Source: Nitrososphaerota archaeon (lineage in GTDB: Archaea > Thermoproteota > Nitrososphaeria > Nitrososphaerales > Nitrosopumilaceae). From it: a DNA stretch of 64,000 nucleotides. Both the position numbers and the translations under genes were made by a program. A model generated the notes under the pieces. The model ran no database searches, was not told the DNA's origin, and saw only the letters and a list, made by a program, of their open reading frames with translations. Positions within the stretch are counted from its first letter, which is position 1, and the number at the start of each line of letters is the position of its first letter. Positions 52,789 through 61,663 of this stretch are shown here, one piece after another. Where the stretch lies: contig JAGWHF010000013.1 of NCBI GenBank assembly GCA_028866895.1, positions 1 through 64,000 on the forward strand, given 5' to 3'.

Positions 52789-53736
52789 GTGGGATTTATT
52801 TGTGATCATGACATATTGAATCTCAATTTGGAAAGGAAAATTATCTTTGCACTTGCAATGGTGTCGGTTGTAAGCATGTTCTTCACCCTTCCTTCGTATG
52901 CAATGACGGGTGGAAATGCGGCTTCTGTAACAATTTCTCATGGAGCAGGTTCTGCGCCAAACTGTGCTCAGACCAAGAACTGCTTTGATCCATCCACCCT
53001 GAAGGTCGCCGCTGGAACTACCGTAACTTGGACAAATCACGACACTGTAAGCCACACAGTCACGAGCGGCAATCCCTCTGACAATCAAACTGGTACGCTG
53101 TTTAATAGCAATCTGATACCTTCAGGCAAAAGTTTCAGTTTTACCTTCAAAGAGCCGGGAACTTATAATTACTTCTGCGAGGTCCATCCATGGATGAACG
53201 GTAAGGTTATTGTGACAAGTTCTACGACTGGTACTTCACCGCCGTCTCCTGCACCTCAACCTTCCTCTCCACCCAGGGAAGTAACCCCACAAAGTACCGC
53301 AACCCCACAACCTGCCACTCCAACACCTCAAACAAGCACCACCACCTCGCAATCTGGCACTCCAACCCAGCAAGCTAGCGCTCCTCCGACGCCGCTGACA
53401 CCGCTGCCCACATTTACAACTCCTCCGACATCCAGTTCTACACTTGTGACGATAACTACTGGCTCTGCGGCACTTACTAGCTGCGAACAGACCAGCTCAT
53501 GCTTCAGTCCTGACGTGCTCTATGTTTCCCCTGGTACATCAGTAACTTGGAAAAATACCGATCTTGTTTCACATGATGTAATTTACGGCTCTCCAGAATC
53601 TGGTTCACCCTCGCTGTTTGACAGCAACAGCCTATCCCCAGGGCAGTCGTTTACCTACCACTTCGCCCATCCTGGAATTTACCCCTACTACGACAAGGCC
53701 TATCCTTGGGAGCTCGGCTTTGTCTATGTCAAATAG
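52789..53736 (+). CDS. Secreted double cupredoxin protein
   Basis: A 315-residue exported protein. A signal-type helix (about residues 17-38) is followed by a cupredoxin domain (about 45-145) with a complete type 1 copper site: H89 (SHTVTSG), C130, H133 and M136 (FCEVHPWM). A Pro/Thr/Ser-rich linker (about 147-223) leads to a second cupredoxin domain (about 225-315) whose site is lost, C to Asp, H to Tyr and M to Glu (YPYYDKAYPWEL). The start is uncertain: GTG at 52789, or an in-frame TTG near the signal helix. Blue-copper carriers serve the electron chain of ammonia oxidisers. Confidence 0.88.
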   Translation: MGFICDHDILNLNLERKIIFALAMVSVVSMFFTLPSYAMTGGNAASVTISHGAGSAPNCAQTKNCFDPSTLKVAAGTTVTWTNHDTVSHTVTSGNPSDNQTGTLFNSNLIPSGKSFSFTFKEPGTYNYFCEVHPWMNGKVIVTSSTTGTSPPSPAPQPSSPPREVTPQSTATPQPATPTPQTSTTTSQSGTPTQQASAPPTPLTPLPTFTTPPTSSSTLVTITTGSAALTSCEQTSSCFSPDVLYVSPGTSVTWKNTDLVSHDVIYGSPESGSPSLFDSNSLSPGQSFTYHFAHPGIYPYYDKAYPWELGFVYVK

Positions 53737-53790
53737 CCAAAGCGGTTGAACTCGACGTGATCTTCTTTCTTTATGGGATGGGAGGCACCT

Positions 53791-54177
53791 TCAGGGCTGC
53801 GCTTCCTTCAGGCTGACGTACACCATGCCATTTTCCTCGGAGATTGGGTACAGGAAGAGGTCGCCCGACTTCCTCCACTCTTCGTCCTGCTCGACCCATG
53901 TAGGTTCCTTCTTCCAAGACTTCATGTCCTCAAGCTTGCCTGAAAATACGTTGTATTCGTAGCCGTGCATGTAACAGACTATGTTGTCCCCGTTCATGTG
54001 GCCCTTAGATAGGGATGCGCCTTTGTGAGGGCACGAGTTATTGCACGCAAACAGCCTTCCATTCTTCCTTCCTATCATGATGTCTTCCATTCCTACCGTG
54101 ACCTTCATTATGGATCCCTCTGTCAGCTCCTCGCTTTTGCAGACCGGATGTCTTTTCATTTTGGTGTTGCCATTCAT
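53791..54177 (-). CDS. Rieske-type 2Fe-2S protein
   Basis: A 128-residue soluble Rieske protein with both cluster motifs, NSCPHKG and CYMHGYEY (about residues 49-54 and 68-75), similar to ferredoxin subunits of dioxygenase systems and NirD rather than to the membrane Rieske of bc1 complexes. I chose the ATG at 54177; a TTG at 54186 gives three more residues. No oxygenase subunit is near. It lies about 40 bases downstream of the Dps-like gene on the same strand. Confidence 0.88.
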   Translation of the reverse strand: MNGNTKMKRHPVCKSEELTEGSIMKVTVGMEDIMIGRKNGRLFACNNSCPHKGASLSKGHMNGDNIVCYMHGYEYNVFSGKLEDMKSWKKEPTWVEQDEEWRKSGDLFLYPISEENGMVYVSLKEAQP

Positions 54178-54215
54178 AGCGCTCAAGGTTAAAAAAATTA
54201 AAAAAATATTTAATT

Positions 54216-54800
54216 TTAGAGGTGTATCAGACTGCCCTGAGACCCAGTGTGCGGTGACTGCCCTGCAAACTTCCTTCTAAAGTGGCCCGATGGTCTCTTC
54301 GAGAGTAGCTCGATGAACCATGCTTCGTGCTCCACCTCTTCTTGCATTATTCTCTGGGCAATGTCGTAAGTTCTGGGATCCTTTCCTGCGGTCATATCGC
54401 AGACCTCTCCCCATGAACGTATTGCGCACTGTTCTGCTTCTAGGAGTACCTTGAGGATGGAATTTATATCCTCCCAGTTGTCCGGCAAGTATGCGTCTGG
54501 ACAACCTGCCTGGTCCGCAAACTTCCTGATGTCTTTTGGAAGGCTTCCTCCAAGCTCATAAAGTCTTGGTACCATGGCTTCAAAGTGATTTCTGTCCTCT
54601 ATTCTGGCATCTTCTACTATTTCCTTGATGCCTTCTCCGTCAAGTCCTGTACAGTGCATTCGAAGTATAGTGTAGTAGTAGTATGTCGTAAACTCCGCAC
54701 CTACACCTTTGGTGAGGAGCTCCTTCAGCTTTTCTACATTCACTCCGTTCTTTTTTAGCACTTCGAGTGCTACTATGTTAGGAACTTCGCCTTTTACCAT
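54216..54800 (-). CDS. Dps-like ferritin (DPSL)
   Basis: A 194-residue four-helix ferritin-superfamily protein. Ferroxidase-type residues are visible: a Glu in [10 protein letters not shown] (about residue 35), the pair in DRNHFEAM (about 72-77), a Glu in EAEQC and [11 protein letters not shown] (about 154-164). Cys residues in [18 protein letters not shown] fit the archaeal Dps-like group, which protects DNA and stores iron under oxidative stress. The minus-strand TATA-like AGTTTAATAATT lies about 30 bases upstream. Confidence 0.85.
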   Translation of the reverse strand: MVKGEVPNIVALEVLKKNGVNVEKLKELLTKGVGAEFTTYYYYTILRMHCTGLDGEGIKEIVEDARIEDRNHFEAMVPRLYELGGSLPKDIRKFADQAGCPDAYLPDNWEDINSILKVLLEAEQCAIRSWGEVCDMTAGKDPRTYDIAQRIMQEEVEHEAWFIELLSKRPSGHFRRKFAGQSPHTGSQGSLIHL

Positions 54801-54995
54801 GTGGTGATTGTTATTCCCCCAATTATTAAACTATCTTCTGTTAGCCTTGCAGAATTTGCGGGCCTCAACTGGTACAGGGACTATCAAGTGATCTGGATTC
54901 TGGAAAATTTTCGAAATCAGGTAGATTGGGAGGCAAGGGTTCTCACCACCTCCTACCCTAGAAAGCCTTAATTTTTGTCTGGTAGTCTTGGTTCC

Positions 54996-55262
54996 ATGGC
55001 AAAACGCAAGCCAGTCCTCCTCATAGACGGTTCGGAGACATCGCAGGAGGCCATAAATCTATTGAGGAGCAGGCAAATAGAATATGTAGAATATGATGTC
55101 AGAAAATTTGCGGAAAGCTGCTGTGGCGACCTTCCAACTACCAAAGCCCCGTCTGTCATTGCACCAGAGGGTGTCTTCAAGGATCTCGAAGGGGTGAGGC
55201 AGTATGCGGCTTTGGACAAGAAATCCGGCGCGAATCTTGAGAGTGAAAGCGCCTACTGGTGA
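54996..55262 (+). CDS. Glutaredoxin-like protein lacking the CxxC site
   Basis: This 88-residue protein has the glutaredoxin thioredoxin fold: a strand VLLIDG, helix SQEAINLLRSRQIEYVEYDV, then the cis-Pro region APSVIAPEGVF and the helix GVRQYA. The CPYC active site is replaced by GSETSQ, so no redox disulfide is possible there; a Cys-Cys pair (ESCCGD, about residue 41) occurs elsewhere. The ATG at 54996 gives the natural start. It may be a structural or binding domain of unknown partner. Confidence 0.7.
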   Translation: MAKRKPVLLIDGSETSQEAINLLRSRQIEYVEYDVRKFAESCCGDLPTTKAPSVIAPEGVFKDLEGVRQYAALDKKSGANLESESAYW

Positions 55263-55353
55263 GTCCTCGGAATTCTACACCTCGCGAGTCTTGGGTCGTT
55301 AAATCGCGTCAGGACGTCCACTATCCCATCAGGCAAACGGCATTTTTGAAAAG

Positions 55354-55761
55354 TCAGGTAACAGTCACGCTGTATGTAGACATTGGTGCCAAGGGGTCAA
55401 TATTGCGCAGGTTGTCCCATATGAAGACCTGTATTGTATATGTCCCGCTTGATTGCGGCGTCCATGAGAGGGCCGCCGCAAGGGTCTGATTGGCAAGCAA
55501 AGAGCCGGAGGCATAATTTAGGTCGGATATTGCACCGTCTGAATTCAGGATCTGCACCACGTAAACCCAGTCAACGTTCTTCTGGCTAACGTTTTTTAGC
55601 GATGTCTGCAGGTTTAGCTGCTGGTCTACCACGGGGGAATAGACGTTCTCATTTAGGGAATTGACTATTCTAAAATCCGACGTGGAAACTTCGCCATATC
55701 CGTACGCGGAATTTGCCCCTATGAGAGCCATGGAGAAAATCGCGGCGGCCAGAAATTTCAT
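55354..55761 (-). CDS. Small secreted beta-sandwich protein
   Basis: A 135-residue exported protein with a signal peptide (about residues 1-22: FLAAAIFSMALIGANSAYG) and a beta-rich body with Ig/CARDB-like features (VYSPVVDQQLNLQTSLKN, then WTPQSSGTYTIQVFIWD). The start at ATG 55761 begins at the signal peptide; a longer frame from 55818 is possible. Such domains occur in thaumarchaeal surface proteins. The function is unknown. Confidence 0.65.
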   Translation of the reverse strand: MKFLAAAIFSMALIGANSAYGYGEVSTSDFRIVNSLNENVYSPVVDQQLNLQTSLKNVSQKNVDWVYVVQILNSDGAISDLNYASGSLLANQTLAAALSWTPQSSGTYTIQVFIWDNLRNIDPLAPMSTYSVTVT

Positions 55762-55867
55762 TGCAACAATTCTTGCAATCTCTGATATGAACCATTCCCA
55801 TTCGAATCTAGGAATCATACCTAAATTGTGCTCTAAGAATTAAATTATCCTAAGCATTAGGTTTCTC

Positions 55868-56152
55868 ATGTCCGAATCTAGAGAATCTATCTACATCGGA
55901 AAGAAGCCGCTGATGGCGTATGTTACTTCTACGCTCATACAGTTGGCAAACCAACCAAAAATATCTATCAAGGCAAGAGGACTGAGCATAGGACGTGCGG
56001 TTGACGTAGCTCAAATAATTGCACGAAAGACCGAGAATGCAGGTTACTCGATAGGAAACATCAAGATTGGATCAGAACAGCTTCAATCTCAGGACGGACG
56101 CTCTAGGAATGTTTCTACTATTGAAATCGAAGTAAAGAGAAACACCTCTTAG
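55868..56152 (+). CDS. albA: Alba DNA/RNA-binding protein
   Basis: A 94-residue chromatin protein. The Alba core is IYIGKKPLMAYVTS (with the conserved lysine loop), KISIKARGLSIGRAVDVA and IGSEQLQ, then a final beta strand. It binds DNA and RNA as a dimer and is abundant in archaea. The start MSESRESIYIG is typical. A TATA-like TTAAATTA lies about 27 bases upstream, which fits a leaderless transcript. Confidence 0.95.
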   Translation: MSESRESIYIGKKPLMAYVTSTLIQLANQPKISIKARGLSIGRAVDVAQIIARKTENAGYSIGNIKIGSEQLQSQDGRSRNVSTIEIEVKRNTS

Positions 56153-56189
56153 GCCTTGTAGACTCTTTCTTTTTTGTTATTTACCTTCT

Positions 56190-57050
56190 TCACTTCGTGG
56201 CGTACTTGTCTTCCATCTTCTTGAACTTTGATAGTTCAACAATCTCGTTGAACTCGTCAAAACTGACAAGCCTGTCCTTTACCTTCGAGGTCGTTCCTGC
56301 CTCCCTCAACTGTTTGAGGACTTCAAGGGTGGCAAACGTGTTTGCATACAGGACGGAGAGCGGGTAGAGAATTAGGTTGAATCCGATCCTGCTGAGTTCG
56401 TTTGAGGACATCAAGGGTGTGGCCCCTCCCTCTATCATGTTTGCCACAAGCGGAGCGTCTATGGCCTTTCCAATTTCCTTCATCTCTTCTAGCGACTTGG
56501 GAGCCTCTACGAATATTGCATCCGCCCCAATTTCCTTGTAATAAAGACCGCGTTTAATCGCCGAATCGATGCCTTCCGTGGCCCTAGAATCGGTCCTGGC
56601 CACAACTATGAAGTCCTTGCTCTTTCGTGCATCAAGCGCGGCCTTTATCTTCTCGCCATATTCCTCTTTTGGAATTACCTCCTTGCCTGACATGTGGCCG
56701 CATCTCTTTGGCCATTTCTGGTCTTCAAGAAAAATTCCTGCCGCCCCGACAGATTCCAGCTCGTTAACAAGTTTCCAAACACTCAAGGGGTTTCCATAGC
56801 CCGTGTCGGCATCCACGATTACCGGAACTGAGACTGCCCTGCATATCCTTCCTGCATTCCCGACCGTTTCCGTAGCGCCTATGAATCCATAGTCAGGCAT
56901 TCCAAGCAAGGAGGCCGAGGTTCCGTAACCCGTTTGGAACATCGCCTCAAAACCGACCTTCTGGGCAATCCGGGCTGTTATGGCATCATATACGCCGGGG
57001 AAAACAAACGGTTTGGACTTGTCTTCAACAAGTTTTCTTAACGAGTTCAA
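56190..57050 (-). CDS. Isocitrate lyase/PEP mutase family enzyme (2-methylisocitrate lyase-like)
   Basis: A 286-residue TIM-barrel lyase or mutase. It has the N-terminal PGVYDAITARIAQ and TGYGTSASLLG, the Mg-binding VDADTGYGNP (about residues 82-91), and KRCGHMSGK (about 118-126), the Cys-loop signature of isocitrate and methylisocitrate lyases. The short length is that of the 2-methylisocitrate lyase/carboxy-PEP mutase group. The substrate is unknown; no methylcitrate genes are near. It lies just downstream of the PadR gene on the same strand and may be its target. Confidence 0.85.
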   Translation of the reverse strand: MNSLRKLVEDKSKPFVFPGVYDAITARIAQKVGFEAMFQTGYGTSASLLGMPDYGFIGATETVGNAGRICRAVSVPVIVDADTGYGNPLSVWKLVNELESVGAAGIFLEDQKWPKRCGHMSGKEVIPKEEYGEKIKAALDARKSKDFIVVARTDSRATEGIDSAIKRGLYYKEIGADAIFVEAPKSLEEMKEIGKAIDAPLVANMIEGGATPLMSSNELSRIGFNLILYPLSVLYANTFATLEVLKQLREAGTTSKVKDRLVSFDEFNEIVELSKFKKMEDKYATK

Positions 57051-57083
57051 CTACCGCTATAGGGGATTGCAATTATTTATTGG

Positions 57084-57596
57084 TTAATTGATCCTGATGT
57101 CCTTTCCCTGCTGCTTTTTCTCCGCCGCCTCTATCTTCCTCAGCTCCGATTCTAGGAATTTTTTGTATCTCTGCGTTTCCTCCTTTGTCATGAATTCCAT
57201 GTTGGAGCTCAGGGAGTTTCCTATCACGTTGAGGCGCTCTATGAGGTCCATGGCTACAAACTTGCCTATGTTGCCCATCCTAAAGATAACGTCAATTTGG
57301 TTTCTGACCAGCTTGTCTAGGGAGTCCAGATCGTCTGAGACGACCCTTCCCTTCTTGGTAATCTGGTATTTTCCATCCCGGGTCTCCTCTATGAGGCCGT
57401 CATCAAGGAGCCTCCCTAGAAGGGGATAGATCAGCCCCGGAGACGGCTTCCATTTCCCACCGCTCTGTGCAACTGCGATATCTATTATCTCCTTGCCGGT
57501 GCATGGCCTTTTTTTCAATGTTGCCAAGATGAAGTACCTTGAAAATCCCCTTGGGATTGAGCTTCCGACCCTCTGAAGCCAGCCTGCAATCATCAC
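57084..57596 (-). CDS. PadR-family transcriptional regulator
   Basis: A 170-residue repressor with a winged helix (about residues 18-90: YFILATLKKRPCTGKEIIDIA, PSPGLIYPLLGRLLDDGLIEE and the wing GKYQITKKG) and a helical C-terminal dimerisation domain with a coiled coil. The start is GTG at 57596 or ATG at 57593, which directly touches the palindrome at 57596-57611. The TATA-like TTAATATATA (57613-57622) is on the other side of the palindrome, so the protein probably represses its own promoter, and perhaps the lyase gene 33 bases downstream. Confidence 0.88.
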   Translation of the reverse strand: MMIAGWLQRVGSSIPRGFSRYFILATLKKRPCTGKEIIDIAVAQSGGKWKPSPGLIYPLLGRLLDDGLIEETRDGKYQITKKGRVVSDDLDSLDKLVRNQIDVIFRMGNIGKFVAMDLIERLNVIGNSLSSNMEFMTKEETQRYKKFLESELRKIEAAEKKQQGKDIRIN

Positions 57597-57611
57597 TAGC
57601 GATATCGCTAG
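57596..57611. promoter_or_regulatory. Perfect 16-base palindrome at the padR promoter
   Basis: CTAGCGATATCGCTAG is a perfect inverted repeat lying between the minus-strand TATA-like box (57613-57622) and the padR start. The first ten bases repeat directly at 57608-57617 (12-base period). This is the expected place for an autoregulatory operator. Confidence 0.6.
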
Positions 57612-57763
57612 CGATATATATTAACCATTCTGGTGCAAGTTCTGCTGCGGAGGGGGCATGTTGGAATGCTACCGTAGATCCGAAATATGGTGCACGGTGA
57701 AAGAAAGCACCGACTTGCTTCACAAGACATATTTATCAAGCCTGAAAAGGAAGATGTCGAACC

Positions 57764-59476
57764 ATGGTTAATAGTATTGATATTGATCTTCTGATAGTTG
57801 GTTCCGGTCTTGCAGGATTGAGGGCTGCCATCCAAGCTGCCAAGGTTGCCCCGCACATGAAGATCGCCGTTGTCTCAAAGCTTCAAGTCATGCGATCACA
57901 TTCGGTCTCAGCAGAGGGAGGTACCGCGGCAGTCCTTTATCCAGAAGACGGAGATACCTTAGAGTCGCACATCTACGACACTGTAAAAGGAAGTGACTTT
58001 CTCGGAGACCAAGATGTCATTGAGAAGCTCGTGGCCGATATGCCCTCTGAAGTTTACCAGCTAGAGCATTGGGGCATGCCGTGGTCGCGAAGGGAGGATG
58101 GAAGGATTGGCCAGCGAAACTTTGGCGGGTACAGCTTCCCCCGTGCCACATTTGCACAAGACAAGGTGGGTTTCTATGAGATGCAGACCCTTTACGATAC
58201 ATGCCAAAAGTTCGATAACATAATGTTCTACAACGAATGGTTTGTGACATCAATAATACATGACAATCTGCGATTCTGCGGGGTGACTGCAATCGAGCTC
58301 TCCTCGGGAACCTTTTACACCTTCAAGGCAAAGGCACTTATCATTGCAACAGGCGGGGCAGGGAGGGTGTACAGCTTCTCTACCTACGCCTTGGCCTCTA
58401 CTCCTGACGGTTTGGACATGGCCTACCGGGCTGGCATGGCGCTAAAAGACATGGAGTTTGTCCAGTTTCATCCCACCGGTATCCTGCCCTCCGGGATACT
58501 GATAACCGAGGGGGCCAGAGGCGAGGGAGGGTATCTTCTCAACAGTAACGGGGAGCGTTTTATGAAAAAATATGCCCCCACTAAACTGGAACTGGCCTCA
58601 AGGGACGTGGTCTCCCGCGCAATGATCACCGAGATCAATGAGGGGAGGGGATTCAAGCATGATACTGGCGTTGACTGCATGAAGCTTGACCTGAGGCATC
58701 TGGGAAAGGAACTGATAATAAAAAAACTCCCGGCCATTAGGGAGATATCGCTAAAATTCTCAGGAATCGACCCTGCAGACGAGCCAATTGACGTAAGGCC
58801 GGTATGTCATTACATGATGGGAGGGATACATACCAACATTGACGGAGCAACCGAGATTCAAGGGATATGGGCTGCAGGAGAGGCTGCGTGCAACAGCGTA
58901 CATGGGGCCAACAGGCTGGGTGCAAACTCTACTGCTGAGTGCCTCGTTTGGGGAAAGATCACAGGGGAGCTTGCCGCAAAATACATCATGGACAACAAAC
59001 CCACTCCGCCATTTCCGCTACATCTTGTAGCAAACGAAGAAAAGAGGATCTACGACGGTATATTTAGGGGGACGGGGGGCGCAAACCCGTACGAAGTAAG
59101 GCAGGATCTTACCGAAATCATGAACAGCAAGGCATATGTTTACAGAAACGAGAATGACTTGGTGGAGGGCCTCAAGCTTGTCAGGAGCCTAAGGCTCAAG
59201 ACATGGAAGCACGTGGACGACAAGGCCAAAGAGTATAACACCAACTTTACCAATGTTATGGAGCTTGATTCTATGTTTCGTGTAGCCGAGGTGATCCTGA
59301 TGGGAGCTATCTGGCGAAAGGAATCTAGAGGCGCGCATGCTAGGACGGATTATCCAGATCGGGATGACAAGAACTTTTTGGCCCATACCCTTGTCTATTA
59401 CGACTCGAAGGAGCCTGTCATCAAAACGCATCCAGTCACTATCACTAAATACAAGCCGGTGGAGAGAAAATACTGA
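57764..59476 (+). CDS. sdhA: Succinate dehydrogenase flavoprotein subunit
   Basis: A 570-residue FAD subunit of complex II, which oxidises succinate to fumarate. The Rossmann motif GSGLAG lies at residues 13-18 and the His that binds FAD covalently is H46 (RSHSVSAEGGTA). The catalytic QFHPTGI segment (about 234), the capping domain and the conserved ANRLGANS near residue 388 are present, and the C-terminal domain is complete. It is the first gene of the A-C-D-B operon; TATA-like CATATTTATC lies about 33 bases before the ATG. Confidence 0.95.
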   Translation: MVNSIDIDLLIVGSGLAGLRAAIQAAKVAPHMKIAVVSKLQVMRSHSVSAEGGTAAVLYPEDGDTLESHIYDTVKGSDFLGDQDVIEKLVADMPSEVYQLEHWGMPWSRREDGRIGQRNFGGYSFPRATFAQDKVGFYEMQTLYDTCQKFDNIMFYNEWFVTSIIHDNLRFCGVTAIELSSGTFYTFKAKALIIATGGAGRVYSFSTYALASTPDGLDMAYRAGMALKDMEFVQFHPTGILPSGILITEGARGEGGYLLNSNGERFMKKYAPTKLELASRDVVSRAMITEINEGRGFKHDTGVDCMKLDLRHLGKELIIKKLPAIREISLKFSGIDPADEPIDVRPVCHYMMGGIHTNIDGATEIQGIWAAGEAACNSVHGANRLGANSTAECLVWGKITGELAAKYIMDNKPTPPFPLHLVANEEKRIYDGIFRGTGGANPYEVRQDLTEIMNSKAYVYRNENDLVEGLKLVRSLRLKTWKHVDDKAKEYNTNFTNVMELDSMFRVAEVILMGAIWRKESRGAHARTDYPDRDDKNFLAHTLVYYDSKEPVIKTHPVTITKYKPVERKY

Positions 59477-59477
59477 G

Positions 59478-59912
59478 ATGGCAGAAAGGATCTCCAACCG
59501 CGAAGGCATCAAGGGGATGGCAAATCCCACACGGTACGGGTGGCTGAGGGTCGCATACTGGCTGCAGAGGCTTACAGGACTAGGATTACTGGCCTATCTC
59601 ATAGGACACATCTACGAGACAAGCACGATCCTCAACGGCAAGACCGCGTGGGACAACATGCTTTCGATAACTGAAACCCCCGGCGGCCACATTGTACTGA
59701 TACTTGTAATAGGCATGTGCGTCTTCCATACTGGAAACGGCATACGTGTGATGATAAGCGAGGGAGGCAGGGGACTCGGCAGGCCGGGACAGCCCGAGTA
59801 TCCGTACAGGGCATCCTCACTGAACTCAAAACAGAGGCTCTGTATCTGGGTTTCGATAGCATTGGCGGCATTGGCAATGATGTACGGTGCTGGAGTATTG
59901 TTTGGTAATTGA
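59478..59912 (+). CDS. sdhC: Succinate dehydrogenase membrane subunit C
   Basis: A 144-residue membrane anchor with three predicted transmembrane helices. It starts one base after sdhA. His residues in LIGHIYETS and CVFHTGNGIRV are candidates for heme or quinone binding, as in other SdhC proteins. The assignment rests mainly on position in the operon, length and helix count, so C and D could be exchanged. Confidence 0.85.
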   Translation: MAERISNREGIKGMANPTRYGWLRVAYWLQRLTGLGLLAYLIGHIYETSTILNGKTAWDNMLSITETPGGHIVLILVIGMCVFHTGNGIRVMISEGGRGLGRPGQPEYPYRASSLNSKQRLCIWVSIALAALAMMYGAGVLFGN

Positions 59913-59913
59913 T

Positions 59914-60258
59914 ATGAGGGAAAGTATAATCATGAAGATACACTATGGTACCGCGCTTGGAGCGGTCGCACTGGTCGCAGTACATGTGCTGATGAGACTG
60001 TCTCAGAAATTCGATGTCTCGCTTTCCTACCAGAATGTGATGGCCAACTACCACCTTTTGCCTTATGCCCTTATGCTTGAGGTGATACTTGTCCTGCTGT
60101 CAGTGCACGGCTTCAACGGTTTGCGGGTCATACTGCTTGAACTCAAGCAGGGAGCGACATATGAGAAGGCAATCAACTACGGGTCAATTGCCGCAATGGC
60201 CGTGCTGATTGCTTATGGGTCAAGGACGATCTTGATGGCAGGAATGGGTATCTCATAG
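59914..60258 (+). CDS. sdhD: Succinate dehydrogenase membrane subunit D
   Basis: A 114-residue membrane anchor with three predicted transmembrane helices. It starts one base after the sdhC stop at ATG 59914 (MRESIIMKIHYG). His in VHVLMRLSQKF and SVHGFNGLRVI are likely heme-side residues. The gene sits four bases before sdhB. Confidence 0.85.
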   Translation: MRESIIMKIHYGTALGAVALVAVHVLMRLSQKFDVSLSYQNVMANYHLLPYALMLEVILVLLSVHGFNGLRVILLELKQGATYEKAINYGSIAAMAVLIAYGSRTILMAGMGIS

Positions 60259-60262
60259 GGTC

Positions 60263-61048
60263 ATGGCAACCGTAACTGTACCAAAAAAGGAATCCCAGAA
60301 CCTCCCTGGAAACCCGAAGGAGTCGCAGGAGCAGCAGAAGACGGTGACCTTGCGGATCGCAAGGATAAACCCGGGCGAGGATGCCAAGGGAAAGTTTGAA
60401 GAGTTCAAGATACCGGTACAGAAATGGACCACGGTATTGGAAGCCATTCTGTATGTAAAACAGAACCTGGACCATTCCGTTGCCTTGAGGTATTCGTGCA
60501 GGCAGGCCTCGTGCGGCTCGTGCGGTATGAAGATAAACGGCAAGCCACGCCTTGCATGCTATACGAAAATATCAGAGCTTGAATCGGAAACCATAACGGT
60601 GGAACCCATGTCCAACTATCCCATAATCCGGGATCTGGCAGTCAATTTCGAACATCTCTTTTCAACCCACAAGAAGATGAAACCATTTATAATAAATGAA
60701 GAATCTGAGATCAAGCCGGGCGCCAAGGAGTTCATCCAAACACCGCAGGACTTGGAGAAGTTCCTCCAGTTCTCGTACTGCATCAAGTGCGGCCTCTGTA
60801 ATTCAGCCTGCCCCACCATGGCAACTGACGCCTCCTTTATAGGGCCTCAGGGCCTTGCTCAGGCATACAGGTATACCGCGGACAATAGGGACGAGGGAAA
60901 AAAGGAGAGGCTTAAGATAGTGGACCAATCGCACGGGATATGGCGGTGCCATTTTGCAGGCTCCTGCAGCAACGTCTGCCCAAAGGGTGTGGATCCTGCA
61001 ATGGCAATACAACTGCTTAGGGGATACCTTCTGGGTTTTAGAAAATAA
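60263..61048 (+). CDS. sdhB: Succinate dehydrogenase iron-sulfur subunit
   Basis: A 261-residue subunit with all three iron-sulfur clusters of complex II: 2Fe-2S (SCRQASCGSCGMK with LAC), 4Fe-4S (CIKCGLCNSACP) and the 3Fe-4S region (CHFAGSCSNVCPKGVDP). The first 25 residues are a charged, Gln-rich extension not seen in short homologues. It is the last gene of the sdhACDB operon. Confidence 0.95.
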   Translation: MATVTVPKKESQNLPGNPKESQEQQKTVTLRIARINPGEDAKGKFEEFKIPVQKWTTVLEAILYVKQNLDHSVALRYSCRQASCGSCGMKINGKPRLACYTKISELESETITVEPMSNYPIIRDLAVNFEHLFSTHKKMKPFIINEESEIKPGAKEFIQTPQDLEKFLQFSYCIKCGLCNSACPTMATDASFIGPQGLAQAYRYTADNRDEGKKERLKIVDQSHGIWRCHFAGSCSNVCPKGVDPAMAIQLLRGYLLGFRK

Positions 61049-61053
61049 CGGCT

Positions 61054-61374
61054 TTAGGGCTTTTTTGGATTCTTGCTTGTGTTAACTTGGTTGTTTATGG
61101 CCTCTGCCATGAAGTGGTTTGATACGTTTATCTTGACATCGTTTATCCCGTCTATCTTCAGGAGGTTGTCATGGACATCTTGGGCGATCTTAAAACCGAA
61201 AATTGCCGGACAGAAAGGACTTGTGAGGTGAAGATCAACTTTTACATCGGGACCTGAAATGTCGATGTTGTCTACAAGCTCAAGTTCCATGATTGAGACA
61301 TTTATCTCGGGGTCGACTATCTTGGTAAGCTCGTCAAAAATCTGTCTTCGTAAATCCGTAGATGCCTGTGCCAT
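61054..61374 (-). CDS. SufT/MIP18-type Fe-S assembly protein
   Basis: A 106-residue DUF59/MIP18 protein. It has the family DPEINVSIMELELV, and the conserved Cys in TSPFCPAIFGF, with a C-terminal helix. Such proteins help load Fe-S clusters into target enzymes. It is convergent with the sdhB gene six bases away, whose product needs three clusters; the link is plausible but not proven. Confidence 0.85.
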   Translation of the reverse strand: MAQASTDLRRQIFDELTKIVDPEINVSIMELELVDNIDISGPDVKVDLHLTSPFCPAIFGFKIAQDVHDNLLKIDGINDVKINVSNHFMAEAINNQVNTSKNPKKP

Positions 61375-61631
61375 ATCTCAGAGACACTTTCATGTTATAT
61401 ATAGTTCTCCCAGATTAAATCTGGCCTTGTCGGCCAGTCTCATACACGGCTTGCATGCCTGCAAACTGAGGCGCAAATGCTGGAATGCGTGAGGGAACAG
61501 AAGTATGCCATGGCAAACAAAATACCTGCGATTGACGCTTCTCTGAGCATTCAAGGATGGGCAAGGTTGTGCCAAACCTGTTTCTAAATCTGCAGCCGAG
61601 CCGTTCTGAGGGCAGCAAAAGTACACAAGAG

Positions 61632-61639
61632 CTCTATAT
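61632..61639 (+). promoter_or_regulatory. TATA box of argH
   Basis: The box TCTATATA lies about 28 bases before the ATG at 61664, the spacing of a leaderless transcript. It would be too close to the other possible start at 61640, so it favours the shorter protein. Confidence 0.55.
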
Positions 61640-61663
61640 ATGACCATTCCACCCTCTATCTTG

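Noticed and set aside
54801-54971. A 56-codon plus-strand frame starting GTG with a protein-like tail
   Set aside because: It covers the promoter of the Dps-like gene on the other strand and has no clear start signal or recognised domain; I treat it as a chance frame.
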